Shown here in pieces: positions 29,766-38,532 of a DNA stretch of 64,000 bases (position 1 is its first letter; every line of letters begins with the position of its first letter). The DNA comes from Burkholderiales bacterium. Lineage in GTDB: Bacteria; Pseudomonadota; Gammaproteobacteria; Burkholderiales; Burkholderiaceae_E. The stretch covers positions 158,662-222,661 of the forward strand of contig QEVL01000002.1 of NCBI GenBank assembly GCA_003577305.1, written 5' to 3'. A program made the translations under genes and the position numbers. The notes beneath the pieces were generated by a model. The model made no database searches, had not been told where the DNA came from, and saw nothing but the letters and a program-made list of their open reading frames with translations.

Positions 29766-31055
29766 TCAGGCCCCGAGCGCCTGGTTCAGGTCCCAGAGGA
29801 TGTCGTCGATGTCCTCGATGCCGATGCTCAGCCTGACGAAGTCCGGGCTCACGCCCGCCGAAGTCAGCTCTTCGGGGCTGAGCTGGCTGTGCGTGGTAGT
29901 GGCCGGGTGGATCGCCAGGCTCTTCGCGTCGCCCACGTTGGCCAGGTGGCTGAACAACTGCAGGCTCTCGATGAACTTGCGCCCGGCCTCCACGCCGCCC
30001 TTGACGCCGAAGCCCATGATCGCACCGGGCCCCTTCGGCATGTAGCGCTTCGCGCGCTCGTGGTCGGGGTGGCTCTTCAGCCCGGGGAAGCTGACCCAGC
30101 CCACTTTCGGATGCTTCTCGAGGAACTCGGCGACCGCCTGCGCGTTCTGCGTGTGCCGCTCCATGCGAAGGCTCAGCGTCTCGACGCCCTGGAGCGTCTG
30201 CCAGCTGTTGAACGGCGACGCGCACGCGCCGATGTCGCGCAGCACGTGCACGCGCGCCTTGATCGCGAACGGGGGCAGGCCCATGCCGACCAGGCTCGCG
30301 TAGACCAGCCCGTGATACGAGGGGTCGGGGGTGGTGAAATTGGAGAAGCGCCCGCTGGTCCAGTCGAAGTTGCCGCCGTCGACGATCATGCCCCCGATGC
30401 TGGTGCCGTGGCCACCGATGAACTTGGTCGTGCTGTGGACGACCACGTGGGCGCCCCACTCGATCGGCCGGAACAGGTATGGCGTGGCGAAAGTGTTGTC
30501 GACCATCAGCACGATGTTGTGCTTCTTCGCCATCTCCGACACTTCCTCGATCGGAAACACCGCGATGTCGGGGTTGCCCAGCGATTCGCCGTAGATGATC
30601 TTCGTGTTCGGCCGGATCGCGCGCTCGAAGTTCTTCGGATCGGTCGGGTCGACGAAGGTGACCTCGATGCCGAGGTTGCGCAGCGTGTGGTTGAACTGGT
30701 TGTAGGTGCCGCCGTAGAGCCGGCTGCTGCTGACGATGTGATCGCCGGTGTTGCACAGGGTAAAGATCGCCTGGGCCTGCGCGGCGTGTCCCGAGCTGGC
30801 CGCCAGGCCCGCGACGCCGCCTTCGAGCACCGCGATGCGCTGCTCGAGCACGTCGGTGGTCGGGTTCATCAGCCGCGTGTAGATGTTGCCGAGTTCCTTC
30901 AGCGCGAACAGGTTGGCCGCGTGCTCGGTGTCGCGGAACTGGTAGCTGGTGGTCTGGTACAGCGGCACCGCGCGGCTGCCGGTTACCGGATCGGATTTCT
31001 GGCCGGCGTGCAACTGCTGGGTGGCAAAGGCGAACTTGCGTGCTTCGGTAGCCAT
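29766..31055 (-). CDS. metY: O-acetylhomoserine sulfhydrylase (Cys/Met metabolism PLP enzyme)
   Basis: PLP-dependent direct sulfhydrylation of O-acetylhomoserine with sulfide to homocysteine; 429 aa, the longer length typical of MetY rather than MetB/MetZ (about 390-400). PLP Lys211 is in [22 protein letters not shown] and [13 protein letters not shown] are family blocks, and the insertion [15 protein letters not shown] near residue 365 is characteristic of MetY. It is upstream of metA on the same strand, with 35 nt between its ATG and the MTHFR-like gene upstream. Confidence 0.95.
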   Translation of the reverse strand: MATEARKFAFATQQLHAGQKSDPVTGSRAVPLYQTTSYQFRDTEHAANLFALKELGNIYTRLMNPTTDVLEQRIAVLEGGVAGLAASSGHAAQAQAIFTLCNTGDHIVSSSRLYGGTYNQFNHTLRNLGIEVTFVDPTDPKNFERAIRPNTKIIYGESLGNPDIAVFPIEEVSEMAKKHNIVLMVDNTFATPYLFRPIEWGAHVVVHSTTKFIGGHGTSIGGMIVDGGNFDWTSGRFSNFTTPDPSYHGLVYASLVGMGLPPFAIKARVHVLRDIGACASPFNSWQTLQGVETLSLRMERHTQNAQAVAEFLEKHPKVGWVSFPGLKSHPDHERAKRYMPKGPGAIMGFGVKGGVEAGRKFIESLQLFSHLANVGDAKSLAIHPATTTHSQLSPEELTSAGVSPDFVRLSIGIEDIDDILWDLNQALGA

Positions 31056-31090
31056 CGAACGTCCCCTTGTGAGTGTGAGTCGTGAACGGG

Positions 31091-31972
31091 TCAGCCGCTC
31101 GCCATATTAGCGGGCTCCTCCGCGCTGCGGGAGAGCCATTGCGCCGTCGGGGTCATGCCCCCGAACGCAAACAGGTGCAGCGAGAGCGGATCGAGCGCCG
31201 GCTGTGCCAGCCGCGCGGCAGCGATCTCGCGGATGACTTCCGCCGGATCGTGGGTGCCGGCGAGCCGGGTGAGCGACCCGAGCCGCCCCTTCAGCGCCCG
31301 CAGCGAGTTGCCGATGCCGCACTGCACACCGAGCTTGAGCAGACGCGCGACCGAGGTCGGTCCGGCCACGCCGATGCGCAGCGCAACCTCGACACCCGCC
31401 GCGCGCAGCCCGGCCGCCCAGCGCGCGATCGCCGCGCCCTCGAAGCAGAACTGCGACACCACGAACAGCCGCAGGCCGTGGCTTCGCGCCCAGGCGAGCT
31501 TGAGCTGGAGTTCCTCCTGCAGCACTGGATCGGCGATTCGCGGATGGCCCTCGGGATACCCGCAGACACCCGCCTGCGCAAAGCCGCACTCCTGCAGCAA
31601 CCCCGTGCGCAGCAGTTCGTAGCTCGAGTGGAACGGGCCGGCAGGCTCGCGCAGGTCTCCGCCCACCAGCAGCACCGCTTCCGCGCCGCGCCGGTGCAGT
31701 TCGCCCAGCAGATCCCGGGCCGCCGGCGCGCTGGCGAGGCGTCGCGCCACCACGTGCGGCACCGGCGCCAGCCCGAGTTCACGCGCGCGCGCCGTTGCGG
31801 CGATCATCGCCGAGGCATCGAGATTCGGTGTCCAGGGAATGAACACCTGGCGCGCCTTCGCCAGCCCGGCCGCGTCGCCCAGGTCGCGCGCGGCGATCTC
31901 GATCGAGGCCTGCGCGAGCAGCCTGCGCACCGCAGCATCGACGTCGGAGGCGATGGGCGTGGATCGGTTCAT
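31091..31972 (-). CDS. MTHFR-superfamily protein, divergent (copy 2)
   Basis: A 293-aa paralog of the 26208-27089 product. Shared marks: [64 protein letters not shown] and HLFAFGG at the C-terminus. As in copy 1, the MetF LRGD loop is changed to VGGD. ATG 31972 lies 13 nt after the methyltransferase-like gene, so both loci keep the order methyltransferase-like then MTHFR-like. The longer open frame to 32155 runs inside that gene and was rejected. Function unknown; probably folate one-carbon chemistry. Confidence 0.82.
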   Translation of the reverse strand: MNRSTPIASDVDAAVRRLLAQASIEIAARDLGDAAGLAKARQVFIPWTPNLDASAMIAATARARELGLAPVPHVVARRLASAPAARDLLGELHRRGAEAVLLVGGDLREPAGPFHSSYELLRTGLLQECGFAQAGVCGYPEGHPRIADPVLQEELQLKLAWARSHGLRLFVVSQFCFEGAAIARWAAGLRAAGVEVALRIGVAGPTSVARLLKLGVQCGIGNSLRALKGRLGSLTRLAGTHDPAEVIREIAAARLAQPALDPLSLHLFAFGGMTPTAQWLSRSAEEPANMASG

Positions 31973-31985
31973 GGTGGGCAGCCCG

Positions 31986-33242
31986 CTAGAAACTGCGGCG
32001 TCGCGTGATGCCGAAGGCCTCGTCCCAGAACCACAGGCCGCCGTGGCGCCGCAGGACCTCGCGGGTGACCTCGAGATAGCGGCCCGAGGCGAGCGCCTGC
32101 TCGAGCCGGGCATCCTCGATCTGCCCCACGTAGACCGCGGCGTTCCAGGCGGCAAACAGGGTCGAGGTGCCGATCGAACCCTCGATCTCGGCCGGCATCG
32201 TGTGCATCTCGTGCCGGAACAGCGCGCGCTCCTCGGGGCTCGCGTTGAAGTTGTACGACCTTGCCGACGAGCCCAGCACTTCGCGTATCGCCTTCAGTAT
32301 CTGGTGCCGGTCGTGGACGAACGGGTTCTCGCCTGGCCACACGCCCTGCAGGATCTCCTGCCCCGGATCGCCACCGTGCGACTGCACGACCAGCAACCGC
32401 CCGTCCGGGCCGAGCGCCTTCGCCAGCGGCGCGAGCACGCGCGAGGCCTTGAATTCGAGCGACGCGCGCAACCGGTAGGGCTGCGAGGCGATGACCAGGT
32501 CGTAGTCGGCGCGGGTCGAGCCGCGCCGCGGGATCACCGAGTTGAGCAGGAAGCGATGGTCTTCGCGATAGATCACGAGCACTGCCGGCCGCTCGTAGCC
32601 GAGCGCGCCGGTGGCCTTGTTCACCACGGTGCCCCAGTTCTCGGCGAGCAGCGGCTGCAGGCCGGTGATCTGCTTCTCGAACTCGCGCGCAGTGGTGCCG
32701 GTGAGCGCGACCTCGTGCCAGTTCAGCGTCGAGGCCGCAGTCACCGACTGCGGATTCAGCCAGGGCGCCTCGCGATAGTAGAGGTTGGTGATCACCAGCA
32801 CCGTCGACGGGTGTTCGAAGAAGCGGTCGGGCGTCTTCTCGAGCGTGAGCCGCACGTCCTCGAGGCTGATCTCCTTGGCGACGACGTAGAAGGGCAAGGT
32901 CGGATAGCGCAGGTGCATCGAACGCAACACGCGCGTGAGCACCGTACCGTCGCCGACCCCGGCGTCGAACACCCGGATTGCCGGCGGCTTCGGGTGGATG
33001 TTCTGCAGTTCGCGCTCGACCCGTTCGGCCACCGCCCATTTCTCGGTGCAGGTGTTCACGAACATCAGGTACTTCTGGCGATTGTCGTAGAAGCGGAAAC
33101 TTCCCGGGCCATCGCCGTTCGCCGAAGCGGCCGCCCCGGGCGCCTGTAGGGCTGGCGCCGCGACCGGTGCGGTGGCCTCGATCGGATCGGCTGCGCCGGC
33201 ATTCCCGCCGCGCTCGGCCAGTGCTGCGCTCGATGTCTGCAT
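31986..33242 (-). CDS. SAM-methyltransferase-like protein (no HTH domain)
   Basis: A 418-aa paralog of the 24790-26196 product. The first 45 residues are Ala/Pro-rich and disordered-looking, replacing the HTH-like domain. From FRFYDNRQKY on, the two proteins share VFDAGVGDGTVLTRV (motif I), KEISLEDVRLTLEK, DRFFEHPSTVLVITN, WPGENPFVHDRHQ and SIGTSTLFAAWNAAVYVGQI. ATG 33242 has an AGGAGGG site. It heads a minus-strand run that continues through the MTHFR-like gene, metY, metA and fhs, and is divergent from an acyl-CoA dehydrogenase operon. Substrate unknown. Confidence 0.82.
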   Translation of the reverse strand: MQTSSAALAERGGNAGAADPIEATAPVAAPALQAPGAAASANGDGPGSFRFYDNRQKYLMFVNTCTEKWAVAERVERELQNIHPKPPAIRVFDAGVGDGTVLTRVLRSMHLRYPTLPFYVVAKEISLEDVRLTLEKTPDRFFEHPSTVLVITNLYYREAPWLNPQSVTAASTLNWHEVALTGTTAREFEKQITGLQPLLAENWGTVVNKATGALGYERPAVLVIYREDHRFLLNSVIPRRGSTRADYDLVIASQPYRLRASLEFKASRVLAPLAKALGPDGRLLVVQSHGGDPGQEILQGVWPGENPFVHDRHQILKAIREVLGSSARSYNFNASPEERALFRHEMHTMPAEIEGSIGTSTLFAAWNAAVYVGQIEDARLEQALASGRYLEVTREVLRRHGGLWFWDEAFGITRRRSF

Positions 33243-33279
33243 GCCGCGATCCCTCCTGCGTGAACACCCGTGCCGGACG

Positions 33280-33308
33280 ATTCAATCGACGCAACGGCGC
33301 AGTGTCAA
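33280..33308 (-). promoter_or_regulatory. Predicted sigma-70 promoter for the minus-strand methyltransferase/MTHFR/met run
   Basis: Read on the minus strand: TTGACA (33308-33303), a 17-nt spacer and TTGAAT (33285-33280). The implied start near 33273 gives a leader of about 31 nt containing the AGGAGGG site. Confidence 0.5.
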
Positions 33309-33396
33309 CCCACTTCGGACCCACGACGAAAATGGGAAGACATTTGGGCAGCATCCCCGCGGGGTGGGAGCCCGATGCGCCTTTTCGGGAGAGAAT

Positions 33397-34581
33397 GTGC
33401 GCCCCGACAACCACCGACCCGCCAGCTGCGTCAATCGCGTCATGCCGGTGCCGCGCATCGAGCCCTGCGTACCCGACGAGGCCTGCGAGCAACTGCGTCT
33501 CGAGGTGCGCGAATTCCTCGCCGAAGCGCTCGCCGGCCATCCGGCGGTTGCGCGAGCGCATCACTGGAGCGTCGCCGATCCCGAATTCAGCCGCCGGCTC
33601 GGCGAGCGCGGCTGGATCGGCATGACCTGGCCGGCCCGCTACGGCGGGCACGAGCGCTCGCAACTCGAGCGCTACGTGGTGATCGAGGAGCTGCTCGCCG
33701 CGGGCGCGCCGGTCGCGGCACACTGGACCGCCGATCGGCAAAGCGGGCCATTGCTGATCCGCTTCGCGCCCGAGACGCTCGCCCCGAAGATCGTGCCGGG
33801 GATCGTTCGCGGCGAAACCTGGTTCTGCATCGGCCTGAGCGAGTCCGACACCGGTTCCGACCTCGCGTCGGTGCGCACGCGCGCCACGCGCAGCGGCGAC
33901 GGCTGGGTGCTCGACGGCGCGAAACTCTGGACCACCGGGGCGCACCACGCACACTACATGATCGCGCTCGCACGCACCGGCCCGGCCGACGGCGCACGGC
34001 ACGCCGGCCTCTCGCAGTTCCTGGTCGACCTGAAGACGCCGGGCGTGAAGATCCGCGCGATCCGCAACCAGGCCGACGAGCACGACTTCAACGAGGTCAG
34101 CTTCGAGCGCGTCGAGCTGCCGGGCGAATGCCTGATCGGACGCGAGGGCGACGGCTGGGCGCAGGCGACGGCCGAGCTCGCCCTGGAGCGCAGCGGCCCC
34201 GAGCGCTACCTGAGCGGGATGCGCCTGCTGCTCGAGATGCTCGACGCGGCCCCGGCCGGTGACGCGCGTACGCAGGTCGCGCTCGGCCGGTTGGCCGCGC
34301 ACTACGCGACGCTGCGCCAGATGTCGCTCGGCGTCGCCGGGCTGCTCGCGCGCGGCGAGGACCCGTCGCTCGCCGCGGCGATCGTGAAGGATCTCGGCGC
34401 CACGCTCGAGCAGTCGCTGCCCGACGTGGCGCACGAGCTGTTCGGCGGTGCGATGCCGGCGGGCTCGGCACTGGAACAGGTGGCCGGCTACGTGACCCGC
34501 GCCGCGCCCTCGTTCTCGCTGCGCGGCGGCACCAGGGAGATCCTGCGCGGCATCATCGCGCGCGGGCTGGGGCTGCGATGA
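33397..34581 (+). CDS. Acyl-CoA dehydrogenase family protein (subunit 1)
   Basis: FAD enzyme of the acyl-CoA dehydrogenase superfamily. The sequence has GWIGMTWPARYGG, the FAD/acyl segment GLSESDTGSDLASVRTRA, LWTTGAHHAHYM and the C-terminal LRGGTREILRGIIARGLG. GTG 33397 has a GGGAG site 5 nt upstream and gives 394 aa. ATG 33442 (379 aa) has no visible site but starts nearer family homology, so the start is uncertain. The stop overlaps the next dehydrogenase gene as ATGA, suggesting a heteromeric pair as in steroid or aromatic-acid catabolic ACADs. Substrate not determinable. Confidence 0.88.
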   Translation: MRPDNHRPASCVNRVMPVPRIEPCVPDEACEQLRLEVREFLAEALAGHPAVARAHHWSVADPEFSRRLGERGWIGMTWPARYGGHERSQLERYVVIEELLAAGAPVAAHWTADRQSGPLLIRFAPETLAPKIVPGIVRGETWFCIGLSESDTGSDLASVRTRATRSGDGWVLDGAKLWTTGAHHAHYMIALARTGPADGARHAGLSQFLVDLKTPGVKIRAIRNQADEHDFNEVSFERVELPGECLIGREGDGWAQATAELALERSGPERYLSGMRLLLEMLDAAPAGDARTQVALGRLAAHYATLRQMSLGVAGLLARGEDPSLAAAIVKDLGATLEQSLPDVAHELFGGAMPAGSALEQVAGYVTRAAPSFSLRGGTREILRGIIARGLGLR

Positions 34582-35741
34582 CGGCGCCGGGTCGATCGCC
34601 GCAGCCGCGCACCGGGGCGCCGCAGGAGGCCGAAGACGCGATCCGCGCGCAGATCGGGCACAGCGTCGAGCGCGTGTTCGCCGACTGTGCCGACGATGCG
34701 GCGCACGCGGCGGTCGAACGCGGCGAGTGGCCGCAGCCGCTGTGGCAGGCGGTGACCCAGGCCGGCTTCGCCGCGGCCACCGCGCACGCTTCGCACGGAG
34801 GAATCGAGGCGCGATGGATCGACGCCTGGCCCATCCTCTTCGGCATCGGGTACTGGCAGGTGCCGCTGCCGCTGGCCGAGACGATGATCGGCGCGATGCT
34901 GCTCTCGATCGCGGGCGAGCAGCCGCCGCCCGACGCGATCACGCTCATCGAGCACGCAGACGATGCGCAACTGGCTCTGGGCGGCACCAGGCAACGGCCC
35001 ACGCTCGCCGGCAACGCCGATCGCGTCGCGTGGGCCAGGCACTGCCGCTGGGCGCTGGTGTCGATTCCGGCCGAGCGCGCGTTGCTGCTGGTCGACCTGC
35101 GGCAGGACGAACGCGTGCAACTGAAACCGGGCGCGAACCTCGCCGGCGAACCGCGCGATGGAATCGTATTCGCCGATGCGCGCGTCGCACTGCGCGTCGC
35201 ACAACCGCTGCCCGGCCTGGAGCTGCCGCTGCGGCAACTCGGCGCGTTCGCGCGCAGCGCGGCGATCGCCGGCGCGCTGGAGTCGGCGCTCGCGCAATCG
35301 GTGCGCTACGCGGGCGAGCGGATCCAGTTCGGCCGCCCGATCGGCAGGTTCCAGGCGATCCAGCATTCGCTGGCGATCCTCGCTTCCGAAGCGGTCGCGG
35401 CGCGTACCGCGGCGCTGGTTGCCGCCGCCTCGGCGCCGTCGATCGCCGCGGGCGACCCTTCACGCGCCGCCTTCGACGCCGCGGTGGCCAAGCTGCGCTG
35501 CAGCGAGGCGGCCACGCGCGGTGCGCCGATCGCTCACCAGGTGCACGGTGCGATCGGCTTCACGCGCGAGCATCCGTTGCATCGCGCGACCTGCCGGCTG
35601 TGGGCCTGGCGCGCCGAGCACGGCAGCGATGCGCAGTGGGCCCTCTGGCTCGGCCGCGCGGCGATCGACGCGGGATCGAAGGGATTCTGGCCGTGGCTGA
35701 CCGCGGGCGCCCAGCAAGGCTGCGCGGGGCCCGAACGATGA
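34578..35741 (+). CDS. Acyl-CoA dehydrogenase family protein (subunit 2)
   Basis: A 387-aa ACAD superfamily member, more divergent than its upstream partner. The C-terminal half is clearest: RYAGERIQFGRPIGRFQAIQ and AHQVHGAIGFTREHPLHR, where the Glu of REHP is at the position of the catalytic base in medium-chain-type ACADs. The N-terminal half lacks the strong SEPxxGSD motif (here LGGTRQRPTLAG). The stop overlaps the ornithine-cyclodeaminase-like gene (ATGA). Probably forms a complex with subunit 1. Confidence 0.87.
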   Translation: MTAPGRSPQPRTGAPQEAEDAIRAQIGHSVERVFADCADDAAHAAVERGEWPQPLWQAVTQAGFAAATAHASHGGIEARWIDAWPILFGIGYWQVPLPLAETMIGAMLLSIAGEQPPPDAITLIEHADDAQLALGGTRQRPTLAGNADRVAWARHCRWALVSIPAERALLLVDLRQDERVQLKPGANLAGEPRDGIVFADARVALRVAQPLPGLELPLRQLGAFARSAAIAGALESALAQSVRYAGERIQFGRPIGRFQAIQHSLAILASEAVAARTAALVAAASAPSIAAGDPSRAAFDAAVAKLRCSEAATRGAPIAHQVHGAIGFTREHPLHRATCRLWAWRAEHGSDAQWALWLGRAAIDAGSKGFWPWLTAGAQQGCAGPER

Positions 35742-36697
35742 GGATCCTCGACGCACAGACCACGCGCGAGGCGCTGCCGTTCGAGCGACTGGTCGCGGCG
35801 CTGCGTGCAATGTTCGCCGCGGGCTGCGAGGTCCCGCCGCGCCACGTGCACGAAATCGTCACGCCCGGAGGCGACGCGCTCGTTTCGCTGATCATGCCCG
35901 CGTGGACCGCGCGCCACTACGGCATCAAGACGATCAACATCGCGCCGGGAAACGCAGCGCGCGGTCTGCCGGGCCTGCACGCGGCGTACCTGCTGTTCGA
36001 CGCGGCCACCGGCGTGCCGCTGGCGCTGCTCGACGGCAGCGTGATCACGTCGCGGCGCACCGCAGCGGCTTCGGCGCTCGCCGCCTCCTGGCTCGCGCGC
36101 GACGATGCGCGGCACCTGCTCCTGGTCGGGGCGGGCGCAATCGCACGGCTGCTGCCGGCGGCCTATCGCACGGTACGCCCGATCGAGCGCGTAACCGTCT
36201 GGGCGCGACGCCCCGAGGCCGCGCAGGCGCTGGCCGCCGAATTGCGCGCGCAAGACTTCGATGCGGTTGCCGCGACCGACCTCGCCGCTGCGGTCGCGGG
36301 AGCCGACATCGTCAGCTGCGCAACGCTGGCCACCGAGCCGATCGTGCGCGGCCGCTGGCTGCGCGCCGGCAGCCACCTCGACCTGATCGGCAGCTTCACG
36401 CCAGCGATGCGCGAGGCCGACGACGCCTGCTTCGCGGGCGCGGCGCTCTACGTCGACATCGACGAGGCGCTGCAGAAGAGCGGCGAGCTGCTCGGCCCGA
36501 TGTCGCGTGGGGTGTTCGAGCGCGCCGACGTGCGCGGCACACTGGCCGCGCTCGCGCGCGGCGAGGCGCCGGGCAGGCGCAGCCGGACCGAGCGCACCGT
36601 GTTCAAGTCGGTCGGCACCGCGCTCGAAGACCTGGCCGCCGCAACGCTTGCCTGCGGCGCACGCCTCGGCATCGACGCCGATCCGGAAGCCGGATGA
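35738..36697 (+). CDS. Ornithine cyclodeaminase/mu-crystallin family protein
   Basis: A 319-aa NAD(P)-dependent enzyme of the OCD/mu-crystallin family, whose members include ornithine cyclodeaminase, alanine dehydrogenase and ketimine reductases. It has IKTINIAPGNAARGLPGLHA, LLDGSVITSRRTAAASALAA, the dinucleotide motif LLLVGAGAIARLLPAA and a typical SHLDLIGSFTPAMREAD. It is translationally coupled at both ends, to the ACADs upstream and to a TSUP exporter downstream. The reaction is not predictable from the sequence alone. Confidence 0.9.
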   Translation: MRILDAQTTREALPFERLVAALRAMFAAGCEVPPRHVHEIVTPGGDALVSLIMPAWTARHYGIKTINIAPGNAARGLPGLHAAYLLFDAATGVPLALLDGSVITSRRTAAASALAASWLARDDARHLLLVGAGAIARLLPAAYRTVRPIERVTVWARRPEAAQALAAELRAQDFDAVAATDLAAAVAGADIVSCATLATEPIVRGRWLRAGSHLDLIGSFTPAMREADDACFAGAALYVDIDEALQKSGELLGPMSRGVFERADVRGTLAALARGEAPGRRSRTERTVFKSVGTALEDLAAATLACGARLGIDADPEAG

Positions 36698-37431
36698 ACC
36701 TGCCGATCGAGACGCTCGCCGGGGTCGCCCTCGTCGTCGGCTTCGCTTACACGGTGGTCGGCCTGACCGGCTTCGGCGCCTCGATGGTCGCGATGCCGAT
36801 GCTGGTGCATCTGCTGCCGCTGAGGCTCGCGCTGCCGATGATGCTGATCTACGACCTGGTCGGCGGCGTGGCGATCGGAGTGCGCAATCGCAGGTCGGTC
36901 GACCGTGCCGAGTTGCTGCGGCTGGTGCCGTTCATGCTCGCCGGCATCGCCCTCGGCGTGACCGTGCTGGTGAAGGCACCGGAGCGCGCGCTGCTGCTGC
37001 TGCTCGGCGGCTTCGTGCTCGCTTTTGCCGGCTGGAGCCTGCTGGCGCGTCCGGGGCGCTCGGCAATCTCGCCTCGATGGGCCGCGCCGCTCGGAACCGT
37101 GGGTGGCGTGTTCAGCGCGCTGTTCGGCACCGGCGGCCCGATCTACACCATCTACCTCGCGCGGCGCATCGAGGACAAGGGCCGGCTGCGCGCGACAGTC
37201 TCGCTGCTGCTCTTCATGAGCGCGCTGGCGCGGCTCGCCTCGTTCGTCGCGGCTGGCCTGTTCTCGCCGCCCGGCCTGATGATGCTGATCGCGACCATGC
37301 TGCCCTGCGCGCTCGCCGGCATGTATCTGGGCACGCACCTGCATCATCGCCTGCCCGCGCACCGGATCGTCCAGGCCGTGTGGGCGATCCTGATCGTCGG
37401 GGGCGCGACGCTGGTGCTGCGCAATCTCTGA
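36694..37431 (+). CDS. TSUP family (TauE/SafE) permease, copy 1
   Basis: A 245-aa membrane protein with seven to eight hydrophobic segments, of the TSUP family that exports sulfite and related sulfur anions or organic acids. It shares long blocks with the 44894-45640 protein: GLTGFGAS, RLVPFML-GIALG, APLGT-GG-FSALFG-GGPIY-IYLARR and LHHRLPA. ATG 36694 overlaps the stop of the OCD-family gene. Last gene of the operon; a large palindrome follows 58 nt downstream. Confidence 0.9.
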   Translation: MNLPIETLAGVALVVGFAYTVVGLTGFGASMVAMPMLVHLLPLRLALPMMLIYDLVGGVAIGVRNRRSVDRAELLRLVPFMLAGIALGVTVLVKAPERALLLLLGGFVLAFAGWSLLARPGRSAISPRWAAPLGTVGGVFSALFGTGGPIYTIYLARRIEDKGRLRATVSLLLFMSALARLASFVAAGLFSPPGLMMLIATMLPCALAGMYLGTHLHHRLPAHRIVQAVWAILIVGGATLVLRNL

Positions 37432-37489
37432 CGAGACGTTCACCCACCCGCCGGAAGGCCGCCGGATCGTGCCCTCCGTGTTTCGACTC

Positions 37490-37650
37490 AGAACGTGTGA
37501 AGCAATCGGCCGCGCCCGGAAGGCACGCCAGGAAGCGCCCGGGCGAGGCGCAAAGCGCAGCCATATCGGCCGACATGGCGAGCATTTGCAACGAAGCACG
37601 GACGCTTCCTGGCGTGCAAGACGGGAGCGGATGATTGCTTCACACGTTCT
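37490..37650. repeat. ~160-bp interrupted palindrome, MITE-like or bidirectional terminator
   Basis: Perfect 18-bp terminal inverted arms at 37490-37507 and 37633-37650 (AGAACGTGTGAAGCAATC and its complement) share one symmetry axis with a perfect 14-bp inner pair at 37524-37537 and 37603-37616 (CACGCCAGGAAGCG). Partial pairing continues to the centre near 37570 (GCCATATCGG with CCGACATGGC). TCA flanks both ends if the element is taken as 37491-37649, a possible 3-bp target duplication. No ORF of note is inside. It sits exactly between two convergent genes and touches the GntR stop codon. Confidence 0.8.
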
Positions 37651-38420
37651 CAGGCTTCCGACAACCCTGGCTCGCCGCCGATGGTCGGCTCGGCGTTGTA
37701 CTCGTGCGCCTCGGTGTTGACGTAGGAATAGCGCAGTTCCACCGGCTGGTCGCGGAACGACAGCGCGACACGGATGATGAGCAGCAGCGGGTGCCCGGCC
37801 TTCACGCCGAGCAGCGCGGCATGGGACTTCGATGCACGAACCGCGCGCAGACGTTCCACCGTACGCAGAACGCTCACTCCGAAACCCTCCTCGTAGAGGC
37901 GGTAGATGGTGCTGCTGCGCTCACGCAGCATCCTGCCGGTCAGGCCGGGAAACATCGAGACCGGCACCATGATGTCGTCGACGATCACCGCAGACCCCTC
38001 GAGCCGCAGCAGGTTGGTGAAACGGAAGAGGCGTGCCCCTTCCTCGACGCGCAGCGCGTCGGCAATCGCAGGATCGGCGGTGCATCGCGCGAAGTCGACG
38101 AGCTCGACCCCCGGATATTCGCGATAGCCGTCCTGGCGGGCGATGTGGAAGAAGGAGAAGAAGTAACGGCTCTCGCCGTGCGAAGCGACGAAGGTTCCGC
38201 GCCCCTGGTGGCGGATTAGTATGTTCTCGGCGGTCAACTGGTCGATCGCCTTGCGGACGGTGCCGATGCTCACGCCGAAGCGCTCGCCGAGTTTCTTTTC
38301 GGACGGAATCGCCTCGCTCGGCCGCCACTCGCCTCTGCGCAACGATTCGGTGATCTTGCGCTTCACCTCCTTGTAGAGCGGGTTACGTAGCGCCAGCCCT
38401 ATCACCGCGTGCCTACCCAT
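37650..38420 (-). CDS. GntR/HutC-family transcriptional regulator
   Basis: A 256-aa regulator. The winged HTH (about 10-75) contains SEKKLGERFGVSIGTVRKAIDQL and RHQGRGTFVA; the UTRA ligand domain follows (about 95-245; FRFTNLLRLEGSAVIVDDI, LLLIIRVALS). ATG 38420 follows a G-rich stretch (GGGGGCGG); an ATG at 38459 would add 13 residues. It is divergent from the suyA-suyB-like operon across an AT-rich region carrying the promoter and direct repeats, so it most likely represses that operon with sulfolactate or a product as ligand. That role is inferred from position. Confidence 0.9.
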   Translation of the reverse strand: MGRHAVIGLALRNPLYKEVKRKITESLRRGEWRPSEAIPSEKKLGERFGVSIGTVRKAIDQLTAENILIRHQGRGTFVASHGESRYFFSFFHIARQDGYREYPGVELVDFARCTADPAIADALRVEEGARLFRFTNLLRLEGSAVIVDDIMVPVSMFPGLTGRMLRERSSTIYRLYEEGFGVSVLRTVERLRAVRASKSHAALLGVKAGHPLLLIIRVALSFRDQPVELRYSYVNTEAHEYNAEPTIGGEPGLSEA

Positions 38421-38477
38421 GTCGCCGCCCCCCGAAGGCAGGGAATGTCGAGTGATCATCTGCGCATCTTACACATG

Positions 38478-38502
38478 TCATATAATTCATACTACTCATA
38501 TA
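38478..38502. promoter_or_regulatory. Direct repeats TCATATA, candidate GntR operator
   Basis: TCATATA occurs at 38478-38484 and 38496-38502, 18 nt apart (same helical face within error), immediately upstream of the -35 box of the suyA promoter. A perfect TATAAT (38481-38486) overlaps the first copy. Extended pairing GTCATATA/TATAGTTGAC gives a loose dyad. Confidence 0.4.
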
Positions 38503-38503
38503 G

Positions 38504-38532
38504 TTGACTACCGGAAAACACGTCACTAAGAT
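38504..38532 (+). promoter_or_regulatory. Predicted sigma-70 promoter of the sulfolactate operon
   Basis: TTGACT (38504-38509), a 17-nt spacer and TAAGAT (38527-38532). The implied start near 38539 leaves about 58 nt of leader to the suyA-like ATG, with AGGAGCAGGGAA as ribosome site. Confidence 0.6.

Noticed and set aside
31973..32155. N-terminal extension of the second MTHFR-like gene
   Set aside because: The extension lies within the upstream methyltransferase-like gene in another frame and has no counterpart in copy 1, which is also 293 aa.
37490..37650. Insertion sequence with transposase
   Set aside because: The element is only about 160 bp and encodes no transposase; at most a non-autonomous element.
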